Positions 21,168 to 33,772 of a stretch of DNA of 64,000 nucleotides are shown one piece after another. Source of the DNA: Gnetum montanum. Taxonomy: Eukaryota > Streptophyta > Gnetopsida > Gnetales > Gnetaceae. The position numbers and the translations under genes are program-made. The notes under the pieces were generated by a model, which searched no databases, was not told the origin of the DNA, and was given only the letters and a program-made list of their open reading frames with translations. Each line of letters opens with the position of its first letter. Positions within the stretch are counted from its first letter, which is position 1. The stretch is taken from the NCBI GenBank assembly GCA_015680685.1, contig MNCI01013673.1, forward strand, positions 290,914-354,913. Reading direction: 5' to 3'.

Positions 21168-22020
21168 TGTTGTGCCACCAAATAAGTGATTTGATATTAG
21201 ATCCCCGATATTAGATTTATGATATTGGTAATGGATCCCTGATATCAGACATGTGATGTTGGAACCTATCTCATTGGCTATAAATAAGAAATAGGGGTGC
21301 TTGGTTTGGGCATTAGTTTTTTAGTCCTTTAGCTAAACTCTTGAAGTTTTTCTATTCTATAGTTAGAATTATTTCTGAGTGCTTGCAATAGAAGTCATAG
21401 AGTGAACAAATCTTTATTCGAGCATTCTGTACATGAGCACACCTTGTGACCAGAAATAAAGATGAAATTTATGATAAACCTTGCAACATTCAGAATAGCT
21501 TAATTATTGCATTTAATGTTATTTACTATTATTTGATGCTTTCAATAGTTAATTAATGTTATTTCTATAGAATTATTAATGATTAATTATCAATGAATTA
21601 GCACACTCATCATGACCACTTCAAGCATATGTGGAACAGTTGGTAACCCAGTAACGATTAATGTTTGGTAATTTTAGTAGTTTTACACTAGTTCAGGATG
21701 TGTCTGGAGAGTGGGATTGGATGTTAGTGTTAGGATTTGATACACATTAGAGTTACAAAAGTCCATTAGTTAATTAAATATTTTCATTACACACACTTAG
21801 GAGACTAAGAGAGAAAATATAAAAAACATAAAAATCATATACCTCGAGTTTACTTAATCATACAATTGTGCCTTACAAGTAAGCTTGGGAAGACAATGAC
21901 TACATAACTCATCCTTGTTCTTTGTACGTGAATAAGCACTTAATCCTTGGAGTTTGACCAGATCCCATGTGAATGCTTATATTCATATGGTTGGGCATAG
22001 GGGTACCTTACTGCTCATCA
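21168..22020 (+). repeat. E3 5' LTR
   Basis: Starts TGTTGTGCCACCAAATAAG (the 3' copy reads TGATGAGTCACCAAATAAG) and ends CTCATCA. U3 with TGATATCAG/GATATTAG repeats, TATAAATA at 21280-21287, and AATAAA near 21456. Several scattered differences from the 3' LTR show an old insertion. Confidence 0.88.
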
Positions 22021-22038
22021 TTGCATCGTTGCCAAGGA
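22021..22038 (+). other. E3 primer-binding site (tRNA-Asp type)
   Basis: TTGCATCGTTGCCAAGGA immediately after the LTR, a decayed form of TGGCGCCGTTGCCGGGGA. Confidence 0.75.
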
Positions 22039-22155
22039 TTTTATCATTTGTGCACTAATTAGAACATAGGAAATTCTTCCATCGTTGTAAAAAACCCTTA
22101 GAATTAGTTATCCTACAATCATAGAAAAAGGGTATTACACACTAAATAATCAATC

Positions 22156-24090
22156 ATGTCTCCTTCTTCTTATGAGAGTGCTTCACTAACTAGGTCTGAC
22201 ACCATGAATAATCGGAGGCAAGGCATACATGATGATCCACCAGTGCCCTAATAGTTTCGCTTGGTATATGCTCATCCTAATGAGTATGCACCATACTTTA
22301 GCTTTATCCTCCACTAGGATGAATAGTTTTGATGGCATTATTTAGAAGGTAACATAGTGTTACCTCCCAATCACTCAATCTCAAGCATGCTTCTTCGTGC
22401 TCTCACATGAATTGGTATGCAACACTTACAGTCAGAGTATGTTTTGCATGAGCAAGATTTAAGAGATTATCGATCCACATAGGGACAATGTCAGAGGGAC
22501 CTATAATAGGAGAAACATTACAAATCTGTGAAGGGGAAGTGGTCTTAGGATGTCCCTTATGTCCTAAGTGAAAATGACGGTGGTGAACCTATCTCAGAAA
22601 GTTTTCCACAAAATGATGTTCCTTCCCCTAACTTTGGTCAAGGAGTTGAGTATCAGAATCTTCATTCAACTATTCATAACCCAAGTTCTAATACTAGTAG
22701 ACACAAAGGGTCTAAAAAAGGAATATTAATGCATGAAAATGACGGACATTCCAATCATAATCACTATAGAGGCTACGACCACCAAAGAAAAGATAACAAG
22801 CACCATCATGGTGCCAATCCTGCTTCCTCTTCACCTTCATCATCTTCTTCCCCATCTCCTTTGGGATCTAAATGCAATAAAAAAGGATGAGACCATGAGG
22901 ATAAGGATAAGCGAGATAGAAATCATGGACAAAATAGTAAAGAAAGGGGGCAAGGGCATTCCAAAGAGACACATCACAAAAAAAGGGAGAGTAGGGAATA
23001 GGATAGGCATCATAGATGTCATAGACAACATGACCATGATGAATCCCTACTCACCACCTAAAGTATGTTAGATATAACAGAGGCTGTTAGGATCCAAACA
23101 AGGCACCAGAAAGATAGCAGGATCAAAGGACTAGATATGAATAACATCCCATGATTTAAAAGGGGATACAATGTTGATCCTCAAAACCATTTACAAGCAT
23201 TCCATGATGCATGTGCCTTGTAGAATATAGAAAATGAGTGGCAAAAATAAAGTTATTTTCATAGACACTGATCAAGAAAGTAGAAAGTTGGTACTAATCC
23301 TTAGAACTGGCATCCATTTGTCGATGGAGTACCATGTTGGAGCTATTCAATGATAAGTATTAAACATACTCCTAAGTGTCCAACTTGCGTAAGTAAATCC
23401 AAGGATGGAAACAAGGAGGATACAAAACCTTGGATTCTACCATGGGCTAATATTATACATTATTACATTGTTTGCTTGGCCATGGGTACTTGCAAAAGAA
23501 AAAACTATGCCATCTTGTAGATGGACTTAGGTATGAAATGTGAAGAACCCTTACAACTTATGCCCAAGGAAGGCTATCCAAGCTCAGATCCCACCAAATG
23601 TAAAGATTGTTGGAGCAAGTTTCCAAGAAGGAAGGTGAGTTGAAGAAAAGAGAATGTGTGAAGGAGTACAATAGAGATCCTTCCCTCCAAATGAAGGAAA
23701 TTAGATTTTGTGAAGATGAAGAAGAGTCACCACTTGAAGAGATGATGAATAAAGAGACTTTATCCATTTAAAAATTTGTATCAGAAGTATTGGAAAAGTT
23801 GGATCAAATGTGGAATTCTCTAGATGAAAAATTCCAAACCATCTTAAAAATAGTAGAAGATTCTAGAGAACAAAGTAGTGACCGAGAGAGAAGGTAAAAG
23901 AAAGAAGCTGAGTATCCACATAACAAGGGTAAGGGCAAGGTTTCCATCATTAAAGAGGTTGTGGATATGGACATAGACAATGATGGTAGATGTGAAATTC
24001 ACCAATATGACCATCCTAAGGGATGTTTCCTAGTAGTGTCACATCTATAAGAGTTTGGAGTATATGCACTAAACCAATGATTGAATAGAT
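22156..24090 (+). pseudogene. gag: E3 Gag
   Basis: ATG at 22156 with the same MSPSSYESASL start as E2. Blocks in order: 'VYAHPNEY' (about 22262), Ser/Pro-rich tract (about 22812-22865), 'RLDMNNIP' region (about 23128-23150), core with 'LLHCLLGHGYLQK'-like sequence (about 23460-23500), then 'HLVDGLRYEM'. The knuckle reads CEIHQYDHPKGC (about 23991-24026), with the second Cys replaced by His. Numerous stops and shifts. Confidence 0.8.
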
Positions 24091-25195
24091 AGCAAACACC
24101 TAGAAGGTTATCTTATCCTCAATGTAACCCACGGTAGTTCCACCAACCCTAGACATATTGTCTGAGTGGAGCTCCACAACAATTGAATGAATAGTATTAA
24201 TGGTGGCAACACCCACAATCATGGGGAATGCCACCACCATGTCAACAGTACCCTTATCATGAACTATACCCATATGGGTATTATAGTAGTCGATCTCTCC
24301 ACATGACTCCACTAGTCACATTACTCTTTAGCCTCAGTACCAAACCCCTAAGTACTATAGAACTTCTTCTTTTAGGGGTAATGCTCCACATACATACTAT
24401 CCTTCTCATCTTTCTACATCTCTTCCACCCTCAGCTCCATTAGCACCTACTCCAACTATGTAGGGCAAGCTTCCTACCTAGCTGTAGCAATGTAACACTA
24501 CAAGGGTTGTCATTCTACAACCTACTATTGGTTTGGACAACTGCCCAAAGAAGAGACCTTTCTTTAGAACCAATAGTCCAACCAAGTCCTTATAATCACA
24601 AGTGGATAATTATCCAAATTCCTCAGCATTGTTCAAATATTTAGAGCTCCCTTCACACTAGAAACCATACTCAATGCACACAATCATGTTAACTCATGCC
24701 ATCACTAATTGGATTAAAGTTGGCCATCTTCCTAGGAAATTTTTTAATCCTAAAAGTCCTCCTATTTATTTGAAAATCATTAGGAATGAGCCCTATAAAA
24801 CTCTTTTGGATTCATGTTATGGTGTTAATTTAATCTCCCAAGAAATGTATAGAGCCTAGAACCTTCCTTTGCTAAAGAAGAGTAACATTCGTTTAGAGTT
24901 GGTTGACCAATCCATCACTGTTCCATTGGGACTAGTGGAGGACATTGTCATCACTATTTGTGGGTGGTCATATCTAGCCAATTTCCTAGTGATTCAAGTA
25001 ACAACTGTAAGGGGGACCTCCCAATCATAATGGGAAGAGAATGGCTAAGTATGATTGATGCATGCTTAGGAATACATAATCTTTCCCTAGAGATAGTAAA
25101 AGAAAATATGTTTGGGACGATTGAGAAGAAAAATGTTTCATGCATCACATACAATAACACATGGTACAACTACATGCAGAAGTCCTGGTATGTAC
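24091..25195 (+). pseudogene. pol: E3 Pro-rich tail and aspartic protease
   Basis: The tail covers about 24091-24640. Protease: 24674-24859 has 'LTHAITNWIKVGHLPRK' and an active site LLDSC in place of LLDSG. A second stretch (about 24890-25190) has 'LGLVEDIV', 'LPIIMGREWLSMID' and 'SCITYN'. A one-base shift near 25000 and a stop after the first part break it. Confidence 0.8.
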
Positions 25196-25660
25196 AATGC
25201 TTAACATTGCCTATATGTAGTAGCCATAAGATAGGAAGGCATCCAATGGCTAATAGATGACCTATAGAATAATTCAACTTTATGCATGGAAGCAATTGAG
25301 AGCTTGACTTGTGCCTATATCGATAGCATAGATGCATTAGAGCAAGTCCACCACCAACTTCGAAGTACTAACATTGAAAATATCAACTGGGGGAAGTTGG
25401 AAATCCCTGATGAGTTTAAGCAAGAGCCCATTAAATTAAAACCATTTCCCATTGGTATGGAGTATACATTTCCCAGGAATGGAAAATTGGTAATTATTAA
25501 CACTAAGCTCGCTCATCAACAAAAGGAAAGAATACTAAAGATGGTAAAAAAATGGTTGAAAGTCGTTTCTTGGTCATATCTTGAATTAATTAGAATAGAT
25601 CCTAGGATATGTCAACATAGAATTTACATTGACCCCTCTATGAAGCCTCAAGGACAACCC
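25196..25660 (+). pseudogene. pol: E3 pre-RT linker (127-codon open piece)
   Basis: The open frame 25286-25669 contains 'MEAIESLTCAYIDSIDALEQVHHQL', and further on 'FPRNGKLVIIN' and 'RICQHRIYIDPSMKPQGQP', the approach to RT. It is the best-preserved copy of the linker and useful as a reference for the truncation points in E1, E5 and E7. Confidence 0.75.
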
Positions 25661-27250
25661 AAAGCTTAAGCAAGGAGTTAAGGAAGAAATTGAACAAATT
25701 TTGAAGGCTAGGTTCATCTACCCCATTGTTGAAAGTGAATGGATCAGTCCATTAGTCATTATGCCTAAAAAATGGTAAATGGAGGATGTGTATAGACTTT
25801 AGGCTATTAAACAAGGTAACATTTAAAGACCATTTCCCATTACCATTCATTGACCAAGTTTTAGATACCATTGTAGGGCATTGTTACTATAGTTTTTTGG
25901 ATAGTTATAATGGGTACAATCAAATCCAAATAGCACCAGAAGATAAAGCCAAAACTACATTCATGAGTCCTTGGGGGACATTTGCGTATAGGTAGATGCC
26001 ATTTGGCTTGTTCAATGCTCTAGCAACATTTCAACATTTAGTTCTTAGTATATTTTAGCAACAAATAGGAAATGGTGTGGAGGTTTTTATGGATGATTTC
26101 TTCACCTTCAGAGTGGACTTTGAATAAGCATTGAACCAATTACAGAAAGTACTAAAATGATATGTTGAAACCAACCTAAGGCTCAATTGGCAGAAAAGCC
26201 ATTTAATGGTCCAAGAGGGAATTGTATTAGGGAAAGAAATTTCACAAACAGGGATAGAGGTAGTTTCTAAAAAAATTAAATTCATCCAAGAAATTACTCA
26301 TCAACCTAAAAATATAAAAGAAATTTGATCATTCCTTGGACATACTGGCTATTATAGATGCTTCAGCAACATTTGGCTTGTGCAATGCTCCAACAACATT
26401 TCAACATTTAGTTCTTAGTATATTTTAGCAACAAATAGGAAATGGTGTGGAGGTTTTTATAGACAATTTCTTCACATACAGAGTGGACTTTGAATAAGCA
26501 TTGAACCAATTAGAGAAAGTACTAAAATGATGTGTTGAAACCAACCTAAGGCTCAATTGGCAGAAAAGCCATTTAATGGTCTAAGAGGGCATTGTATTAG
26601 GGCATGAAATTTCACAAATAAGGATAGAGGTAGTTCCTGAAAAAATTCAAGTCATCCAAGGAATTACTCGTCAACCTAAAACTATAAAAGACATCTGATC
26701 ATTCCTTGGACATATTGGATATTATAGATGCTTCATCAAAGACTTTTCAAAGATTGCAAAACCATTGATAGAATTAATGAAGAAGGTTGTACCCTTTGAA
26801 TGGCCCAAGGAATGTGAGCTAGCTTTCCAAAACTTGAAGCAAAAGCTCATAGAAACACACATTCTACAAGCTCTCGACTGGTCTAGACCATTCCATATAA
26901 TGACTGATGTGTCCATTTTTGCTTTAGGAGCTATACTTACATAGTTAGATGACCAAAAATTTTCCTATTATATTCACTATGCAAGTCGGAGTATTGCCGG
27001 TGCACAACTCAACTATATCACAATAGAAAAAGAGTTAATGGTTGTGGTGTTTGCACTAGAAAAATTTTGGCAATATGTATTAAGCTATAAGGTATTTATA
27101 CACATAGATCATAGTGTGTATTGGTTCCTTATAAATAAACCAATGGTGAGCCGTCGTTTCATATGGTGGCTTGTGATCTTGCAAGAGTTTGATATCATGA
27201 TAGTAGATCATAAAGGCACTAAGAATGTTATGGCTGATCATTTATCTTAG
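25661..27250 (+). pseudogene. pol: E3 reverse transcriptase and RNase H, with internal duplication
   Basis: RT motifs: 'FIYPIV' and 'SPLVIMPKK', then a frameshift at about 25772. 25786-25995 has 'FRLLNKVTFKDHFPLPFIDQVLD' and 'YSFLDSYNGYNQI'. The catalytic loop occurs twice because of the duplication: FMDDF (about 26088-26102) and FIDNF (about 26458-26472). RNase H (about 26880-27250) keeps candidate catalytic residues in MTDVS, EKELMVVVFALEKF, HIDHS and MADHLS, the best-preserved RNase H here. An open piece covers 27038-27250. Confidence 0.85.
26001..26740 (+). repeat. 370-bp tandem duplication inside E3 RT
   Basis: Copy A is 26001-26370 and copy B 26371-26740. Both begin ATTTGGCTTGTTCAATGCTC (or ...TGTGCAATGCTC) and run to the 'YYRCFI' region. 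They are nearly identical with scattered substitutions, so this is a genomic event and not an N-bounded join. The duplicated part spans the catalytic loop and the thumb/connection start, and 370 is not a multiple of three. Confidence 0.92.
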
Positions 27251-27399
27251 TTGTGGTGGAACAAAAAAGAGGACAAATACCCAATTTTTGATCACTTCCT
27301 TGATGAACTTCTCTTTGTAGGTGTAATAAACTATAAATCACCCATAGATATAAATTGGTATAGTAGCATTCTTACTTATCTTTTCACATAAGAAACACC
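27251..27399 (+). other. E3 spacer between RNase H and integrase
   Basis: Collinear with E2 12196-12345; no domain seen. Confidence 0.5.
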
Positions 27400-28635
27400 A
27401 CAAGGACTGGACGTTAAAAATAAACAATAGTTTCTCCACCAAGTTAAACATTTCATGGAAATTAATGGATACCTTTACAAGGTGTGTGTCAATAGCTTGG
27501 TCCAATGGTATGTTCTCGATGCAGATCAATTACAAGTTCTCCTAGATGCTCATGAGGGCCCTTGTGGAGGTCATTATGTTGGGAGATGAACAACCATCAA
27601 AATCTTGCTTGCAGGATATTATTGGCCTACATTATTCTAGGACACCCATCATTTTATCTAATCTTGTGAGCATTTCCAATGTGATGGGGGAATGACTACT
27701 AGAATGGAGGGTCCACAACAATGGATTCAACCCTTAGAACCCTTTGACATATGGGGTATTGATTTTATGGGGCCTGTTACACCAATGTCTAATGGAAAAT
27801 CATACATCGTTCTTGCTATTGATTATTTTACAAAATGGGTAGAAGCAGCCACCATTACAAACTATCCATCATCTACCACTGCACGATTTGTTTAATAAAA
27901 AATCATAAATAGGTTTGGCGTGTCTCATGCACTCATTTCGGATAATGGTACACATTTTACAAGTGTGACTGTTTGGAAGTTGATGCAACACTTAAGAGTT
28001 GAGCATAAAGTGACTACACCATATCATTCTCAAGAAAATGGTTGAGTCGAAATTTCCAATAGGAAAATTACAAAATTTTTGACATGAACCATTTGCAAAT
28101 ATAGGTGAGATTGGAGCACCAAACTGAACAATGCTCTATGGGCATACTACTCCACATGTAAACTCTTTATAGGCTATTCACCCTATGAGTTAGTGTATGG
28201 TAAACTTCCAATACTTCTTGGCCAAGTTGAGCTCCATACACTATCTATGACATGTGACCTTAACCTTGACCTCAATCTAGCATAGAAAGAATAGCTAATG
28301 AATCTTAACTTGCTAGATGAAAATCGATTAGCTGTCCTATCATCCAAAAAATTACATAAGGCCTTCAACAAGCAACATCATGACCTAAGAATTAGGAAAG
28401 TCAAATACCAACCAGGAGATAGGGTTCTTTATTGGAATCTCACACACGTGCCACAATGAACTAAATTTCAAATGTTGTGGGAAGGACCTTATATCATTCA
28501 TGAAACTTTTTCTTCAAGGGCCATGATGATCTATAAACTTGGAAGCTCAGATAAGAAATTATTGGTTAACATCCAACAAACAAAACCTTTCTATGAGCCT
28601 AAAACGACCAATACTAGCACTACCTCTGCTAATGG
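27400..28635 (+). pseudogene. pol: E3 integrase
   Basis: The zinc region keeps both His (AHEGPCGGHY), but the second Cys of the CX2C is Phe (SCEHFQ). Core: 'WGIDFMGPVTPMSNGKSYIVLAIDYF' in an open piece 27692-27895; 'ISDNGTHF'-like sequence near 27938; and a retained Glu in VEISNRK near 28046 after a stop. The C-terminus has 'SPYELVYGKLP' and 'WEGPYIIHETFSSRAM' (about 28478-28525), a GPY/F-type motif. The DDE residues are recognisable but the frame is split by several stops. Confidence 0.83.
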
Positions 28636-29749
28636 ATAACCCTGCTCATTATTTCAGATCTTCTCCCTCCAACTTAGTCATGTTGGAGATGGCCACTAAT
28701 GCTAATTATTCTAAGCCCTTAGTTTCTTTTGTCTTTTTTGTTTTGCACATTTTTCATCTTTACTTATTTTTTTATGCCATCATTAATATTTTTACTATTT
28801 CTTTCTGTATTACATTTATATTTATTTATTTTCACTTGTCACATAATAAGTGCTCATGATGGTGGGTTGGAATATAATGGTGTTGATTGCTAATGTTTGG
28901 TTTTTACCTTTGACTTTTAATTTTGATGTCAAGATATGGTTTCTTTTGATAAAATAGGTAATGAGTCTGCATCATCCATTCATCCATTCAACTCTATGGT
29001 CTCCCTTTGTTTTGGAAATGCGTTGTCCCTTTTTTTATGCAAACCTATAAATGAATTTGTGGCTTGGTATTCTTCAAACCAAGGAAAGATTCAAATGGAT
29101 TGAAAAGGATGTGACTTTAAGGGGATTTGACACATTTATGCTAGCCATTATCTTAGGTACTTGGATATTTTTCATAGGTTTTCCATCATTTTGCTATTGA
29201 CTAATATCAGGAAGTTGAATGAATCAAATAAGACTTTATATGGTGTGGTTTCCACTTAAAAAATGGTGGGAATTCAAAGCACACCCCTTAGACATAATAA
29301 AGGAACATGGACTACAAGAACTAGTTATGGCACTGGAAAGACATGTTACCCATGCCTGAAGGTTCTCTCTAACTAAGGCCATTTCTCATTTCCTGTTTCT
29401 CTATTATTCTCTTGATTGAATGGTGGTTGCTCTGTGGAAGCATTCTTGCTACTTCAAGAGGATGGTTTGGTCAAGTGTGTTGATGTGAGGTCACTAGATG
29501 TGGTTAGTTTGAGTTTGTTTTTGGACTAAATTTTATTAAGTCACCTTAACCACATAATACACAAGGGACTTTACATAACCTTGATTTCAGGATCCCATTC
29601 CATTCTCTCTTCTCTTTCCATATTGCTTTCTATATTTTACCTCATTGCCAATTTTACGATTAGTCTATATCTTGGTCGATGCATTGTTATTCTTTGGTAA
29701 ATTCTTGTGGGTAAGTTCTTGACTATTGTTTCCATATACCATTCCTAAC

Positions 29750-29836
29750 GCCTACAGACTCTTTGGTTTGTGGGTTTGTCAAGGCATAAAGGGCATGAGC
29801 TTGCTTTAGGGAGTTCCCACTGGCATTCCTTTTTGG
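29750..29836 (+). other. Conserved 3' block, E3 copy
   Basis: CGCCTACAGACTCTTTGG, GGCATAAAGGGCATGAGC and CCACTGGCATTCC are retained. The central GAGGATCC is changed to GAGTTCCC. Confidence 0.75.
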
Positions 29837-30584
29837 TGTGATTATTACGTTCTTTTTCCTTAAACATTTCTTACAATTAACCATATTTCATTTCATCCCA
29901 TCTATGACATTCAATTTTCTCTACCCTTCTATGCATTTTTATTGGCTTCACCATTGTTATTTCTCTTATCTTCCTTTTTCTTTTGTTTTCCATCCTATTG
30001 CTATCAGAGGTTTGCTCTTAGTCATGGGGGATTATCGCAAAATTTTCCATTCCATTACTTATCGCTCTTAGTTATCAATTAAAAACTTCTAACCTAGTAT
30101 CTGCCATGCCCACAACCTAGCCAAAGTGCTTCATATCAAGGCAAGGTATCAATTGCATTATATCTTATCTATCCTTGCTAATTTGGGATTATGTTGTGTG
30201 TGCAGATAATGATCACATGAACAATATACTGGGATAGTAGGAAGCACTAAAGATGGACTGGAGCTAGAGCATTTACATAAGGAACATGCTTAATCATGTG
30301 GCCATGGATGAACAATGGTGTGCACATTATTGACATCAGCCACAATGCACCTCATTTCTCTTTTCTCTCTCTCTTTGTAAGTTGTCAAATGAGGGATTAT
30401 ATGTCATCTATGTATAGTGTTCACCAAAATGATTATGAATACTAATGCTATAATATGTTTGTTGATCCATTTACCAAGCACTTTAAGTCTGTCATTCCAT
30501 GTCACCGTTAGTTATCATTTAGTCAATAATCCCATACCTTTCCAATATTTTGTAAGGAACTCAAGGATGAGTTTTCATTCAATT

Positions 30585-30593
30585 ATGGGGGTA
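30585..30593 (+). other. E3 polypurine tract
   Basis: ATGGGGGTA directly before the LTR start TGATGAG at 30594. Confidence 0.75.
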
Positions 30594-31458
30594 TGATGAG
30601 TCACCAAATAAGAAATTTGATATCAGATCCATGATATTGGATCCACAATATCAGATACATGATATTGGTACTGGATCCTTGATATTGGACACGCAATGTC
30701 AGAACCTGTCTCATTGGCTATAAATAAGAGATAGGGATGCTTGGTTTGGGCATTACTTTTTCATTCCTTTAGCTGAACCCTTGCAGTTCTTCCATTCCAA
30801 AGTTAGAATTATTTCTGAGTACCTATAGTAGGTGTCATAGAGTGAACAGATCTTTATTTGAACATTGTGTACCTCAGCACAGCTTGTGACTAGAAATAAA
30901 GATAAACTTTATGATAAAACTTGCAACATTCAGAATAGCTTAATTATTACATTTAATGTTATTTACTATTATTTGATGCTTTTAGTAGTTAATTAATGTT
31001 ATTTATATAGAATTATTAATGATTAATTATCAATAAATTAGCACACTCAACACAACCACTTTGAGCATAAGTGGAACACTTGGTAACCTTGTAACGACTA
31101 GTGTTTGGTGATCCCAGTAGTGTTACACTAGTTTAAGATGTGTCTGGACAGTGGGATCAGATGTTGGTGTTAGGATTTGATTCACATTAGAGTTACCAAA
31201 ACCCATTAGTTAATTAAATATTTTCATTATACACACTTAGGAGATAGATAGAAAATATAAAAAACATAAAAATCATATACCTTGAGTTTACTTAACCATA
31301 CAATTGTACCTTACAAGTAAGCTTGGGAAGATAGCAACTGCATAACTCATCCTTGTTCTGTGTAGGCACATAAGCACTTAATCCTTGGATTTTGACCAGA
31401 TTGTGTGTGAATGCTCGTATTCATGTGGTTGGGCTTAGGGGTACCTTACCACTCATCC
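30594..31458 (+). repeat. E3 3' LTR
   Basis: Starts TGATGAG. The end has decayed to CTCATCC. TATAAATA at 30719-30726, and AATAAA near 30895. U3 carries GATATCAG/GATATTGG repeats (about 30617-30700). Confidence 0.87.
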
Positions 31459-32715
31459 ACAATGTCCAATGATTCATGTGTCCCTTGTTTCCATCCTTGG
31501 ATCTACCTCCTTAAGTTGGACACATAGGAATACACCTGATATTTACCATTAAACAATTCAAGAATTGTACTTCATCATCTAATAGATTTCAGTTCTAAGG
31601 AATGATATCAATTTCCTGCTTCTTTAATGAGTGTCCTTAGAAATAAATTAAGCTTCTACCACTCATTTTCTATATTTTGCAAGGCACATGCATCTTGAAA
31701 GGCTTGGAGATGGCTTTGAAAATCCAAGTTATATATCCCTTTGAATCTAAGGATATTGTTCATGTCTAACCTCTTGATCTAACTATCTTTTATGTGCCTT
31801 ATGAGAATTCTTACTGCCTTTGCAATATTTATCATACTCTAGGTAGCAAGCAAAGGCTCATTGAGACCATGATTCTGGTGCATATGATGCCCTCTACTAC
31901 CCCTTCATTCATGGAAATGGATCTCACATGAATTCCCATGCCTCTAGTATTAACTTTACTAATGGTGCCTTTGATCATTTTGGTCCTCTTGGTCACCTCC
32001 ATCATGGTCATGCCTCCTACAATTATGATCAGAGCTAGAAGAATAAGAAGATGATGACGAAGGTGAAGAGGAAGAAGGACTAGCACTATCATGGTTCCTA
32101 CTATCCCCTCTTCAGTGATTGTGGCCACATTTATGATCTTGTTTCTTATTGGCATTCCTACCCTAACTCTTCTTCTTGAACCCCTCATTTGTCATTGAAT
32201 CCATTCTTGCTAGAACCAAGATTATGAATTGTGGACTACAAGTTTTGGTTTTGACCTCCTTCACCAAAGTCAAAGAGAGGAATTTCATTGAATGGACAAT
32301 CCCTAGAGAAGGGTTCTCCACCATCCTTTCGGTACAACATGAATGGGGAATCAATGAACCACTTTCCCTTCGTAGATTCATAACATTGTTCTAGTTGTCG
32401 ATTCATTAGATATTGTGCCTTAGTGGGATGATATTCCCTAGTGTCACTATCCTATATAACATACTTAGCATGAATTCCTTTGAGACGAAATCATATATGC
32501 ATTTATTGGAGCATCATAGGAATGGATTGATTTGGTAGCAACATGATGTTGTCATCCATGTAAAGTCACTATAGTAGTTCATCTTGGTGCAGGATGAAGC
32601 TAAAATTGGATACATACTTATTAGGATCAGCATATACCAATCTATATTGTTGAGGCACTTACTAATGAAGTCAATAAAACTTGGATAGAGAATTACTCCT
32701 ATGATAAGAAGACAT
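31459..32715 (-). pseudogene. gag: E4 Gag N-terminal part
   Basis: Minus-strand frame starting at ATG complement 32713-32715 (MSS..., as in E5 and E8). Landmarks going left: 'VYADPNKY' (about 32625), 'REYHPTKAQY' (about 32420-32440), the Ser-rich tract (about 32040-32080), the 'DMNNILRFKGI' block (about 31735-31770) and the core start. It is interrupted by E3 at 31458/31459, and the remaining part resumes at 21167. Several stops. Confidence 0.78.
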
Positions 32716-32857
32716 TTTATGTTATAAAATAAAAATGCAATGTGCTTATTTAAAATTGTTGTAGTAATTGTAATGTATAATATGACTTTTAGGGTTCATT
32801 TCAATGATTTGAATAATTTTCACTAAATCCTAGATATCACACATAACAACTAAAAGG

Positions 32858-32875
32858 TCGCCAAAAATGGTGCCA
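32858..32875 (-). other. E4 primer-binding site (degenerate tRNA-Asp type)
   Basis: On the minus strand TGGCACCATTTTTGGCGA, one base after the LTR. It is less well kept than in E2 or E5 but in the expected place. Confidence 0.6.
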
Positions 32876-32876
32876 A

Positions 32877-33772
32877 TGATGAGTGACGAGGTACCCCTAC
32901 ATCCAATCATACGAATCACAAGTGTTCATGAATGATCTAATTGAACTTTGTATACCTTAAGCTCCTAAGTACACTAGTTCAAGGAAGTGAAATCTAATTG
33001 GAATGATCATTGTCTTATTAGTTCCACTTATGAGGCACAAGTATATGGTTAAGTGTAATTAAGGTATATGATTTTTATCATTTTATATTTTATAAGTTTA
33101 ATTGCCTAAAATAAGAATGAAAGGTAGAGGAATTTAATATTTAATTAATCTACTACCTAGCTAGCCTAACATAAGTACTCATTCCCACTCTTTGGACAAA
33201 TCCTAAATGCATATAGTGCTACTGGGTTACCAAATTTTAAGCATTTCTAGGTTACCAAGTGCTACACGTATGCTCGAAGTGGTCATGCTTGTGTTCATTA
33301 CCAACTAGAAATTAATTGCTTAATTAAAGTGCATTAAGGTAAAGTGCATGAATATTAAATGTATTAAAGGAAACATTAATCTATTCTTAGTGTTGCAAGG
33401 ATTATCAAAAGGGATTTTCTTTATTTTTTTCATACTTTTGTGCTTAGGTACATCAGTGCTNTTCTTTATTTTTTTCATACTTTTGTGCTTAGGTACATCA
33501 GTGCTCAAACAAAGATCCATACACACTCAAACTCATATTATAGGTAGTCAAAAATATTCTAACTTTGGAATGAGTAAACTGCAAGCACTTTATTACTCTA
33601 TGCCAAAAACTAATGTGAAAATCATGTGCTCAAGCACTATATGTATAGGCTAGCATATACCCTATGATATTGAATATTCGACATTGCGTCTTTTGGTCTA
33701 ATATTAGGTATTCAATATTGAGGCTTTGATATCACATATTGATATCGAAGCACATCAAAACATGATTCATCA
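32877..33772 (-). repeat. E4 5' LTR
   Basis: On the plus strand it runs from TGATGAG (32877) to TTCATCA (33772). The true length is about 45 bp less, because 33417-33460 is repeated after a single N. U3 near 33670-33750 carries GATATT/GATATC repeats. A short decayed TATA region lies near 33650. It abuts protease sequence of E7, so E4 probably inserted there. Confidence 0.85.
33417..33505. repeat. 44-bp perfect duplication around a single N (likely assembly artefact)
   Basis: 33417-33460 equals 33462-33505, with N at 33461, inside the E4 LTR. Other LTRs have one copy. Confidence 0.85.

Larger units (their letters stand above)
28636..30593 (+). other. E3 3' non-coding region
   Basis: Collinear with the E2 3' region: decayed purine tract (ATGTTGGAGATGG, about 28680-28692), T-rich stretch, conserved block at 29750-29836, acceptor-like 'TATGTTGTGTGTGCAG' (about 30190-30205), and ATGGGGGTA ending at 30593. 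No gene seen. Confidence 0.7.
21168..31458 (+). mobile_element. E3: Ty3/gypsy (Athila-like) gag-pol element, nested in E4
   Basis: Both LTRs present (21168-22020 and 30594-31458), with primer site, gag, protease, RT, RNase H, integrase and 3' non-coding region in order. The most complete copy in the window at 10.3 kb, though all frames carry stops. It interrupts the E4 gag. The flanks GTAGT (left) and ACAAT (31459-31463) may be a decayed 5-bp duplication, since all three differences are transitions, but this is weak. RT contains a 370-bp tandem duplication, and the 5' LTR start has decayed to TGTTGTG. Confidence 0.9.
19850..33772 (-). mobile_element. E4: minus-strand gypsy element, 3' truncated, split by E3
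   Basis: Read on the minus strand: 5' LTR (32877-33772), primer-binding site, gag N-terminal part (32715 down to 31459), interruption by E3, gag C-terminal part (21167 to about 20450), Pro-rich tail, and the beginning of protease ('LPRK' region, about 19870). No 3' LTR, RT or integrase was found to the left, so the element is truncated there. The sequences on either side of E3 are consecutive parts of one gag when compared with E5, which proves the split. Confidence 0.8.

Noticed and set aside
21163-31463. GTAGT/ACAAT as a firm target-site duplication of E3
   Set aside because: Only two of five bases match. The nesting is supported by the split E4 gag instead, so the duplication is reported only as possible.
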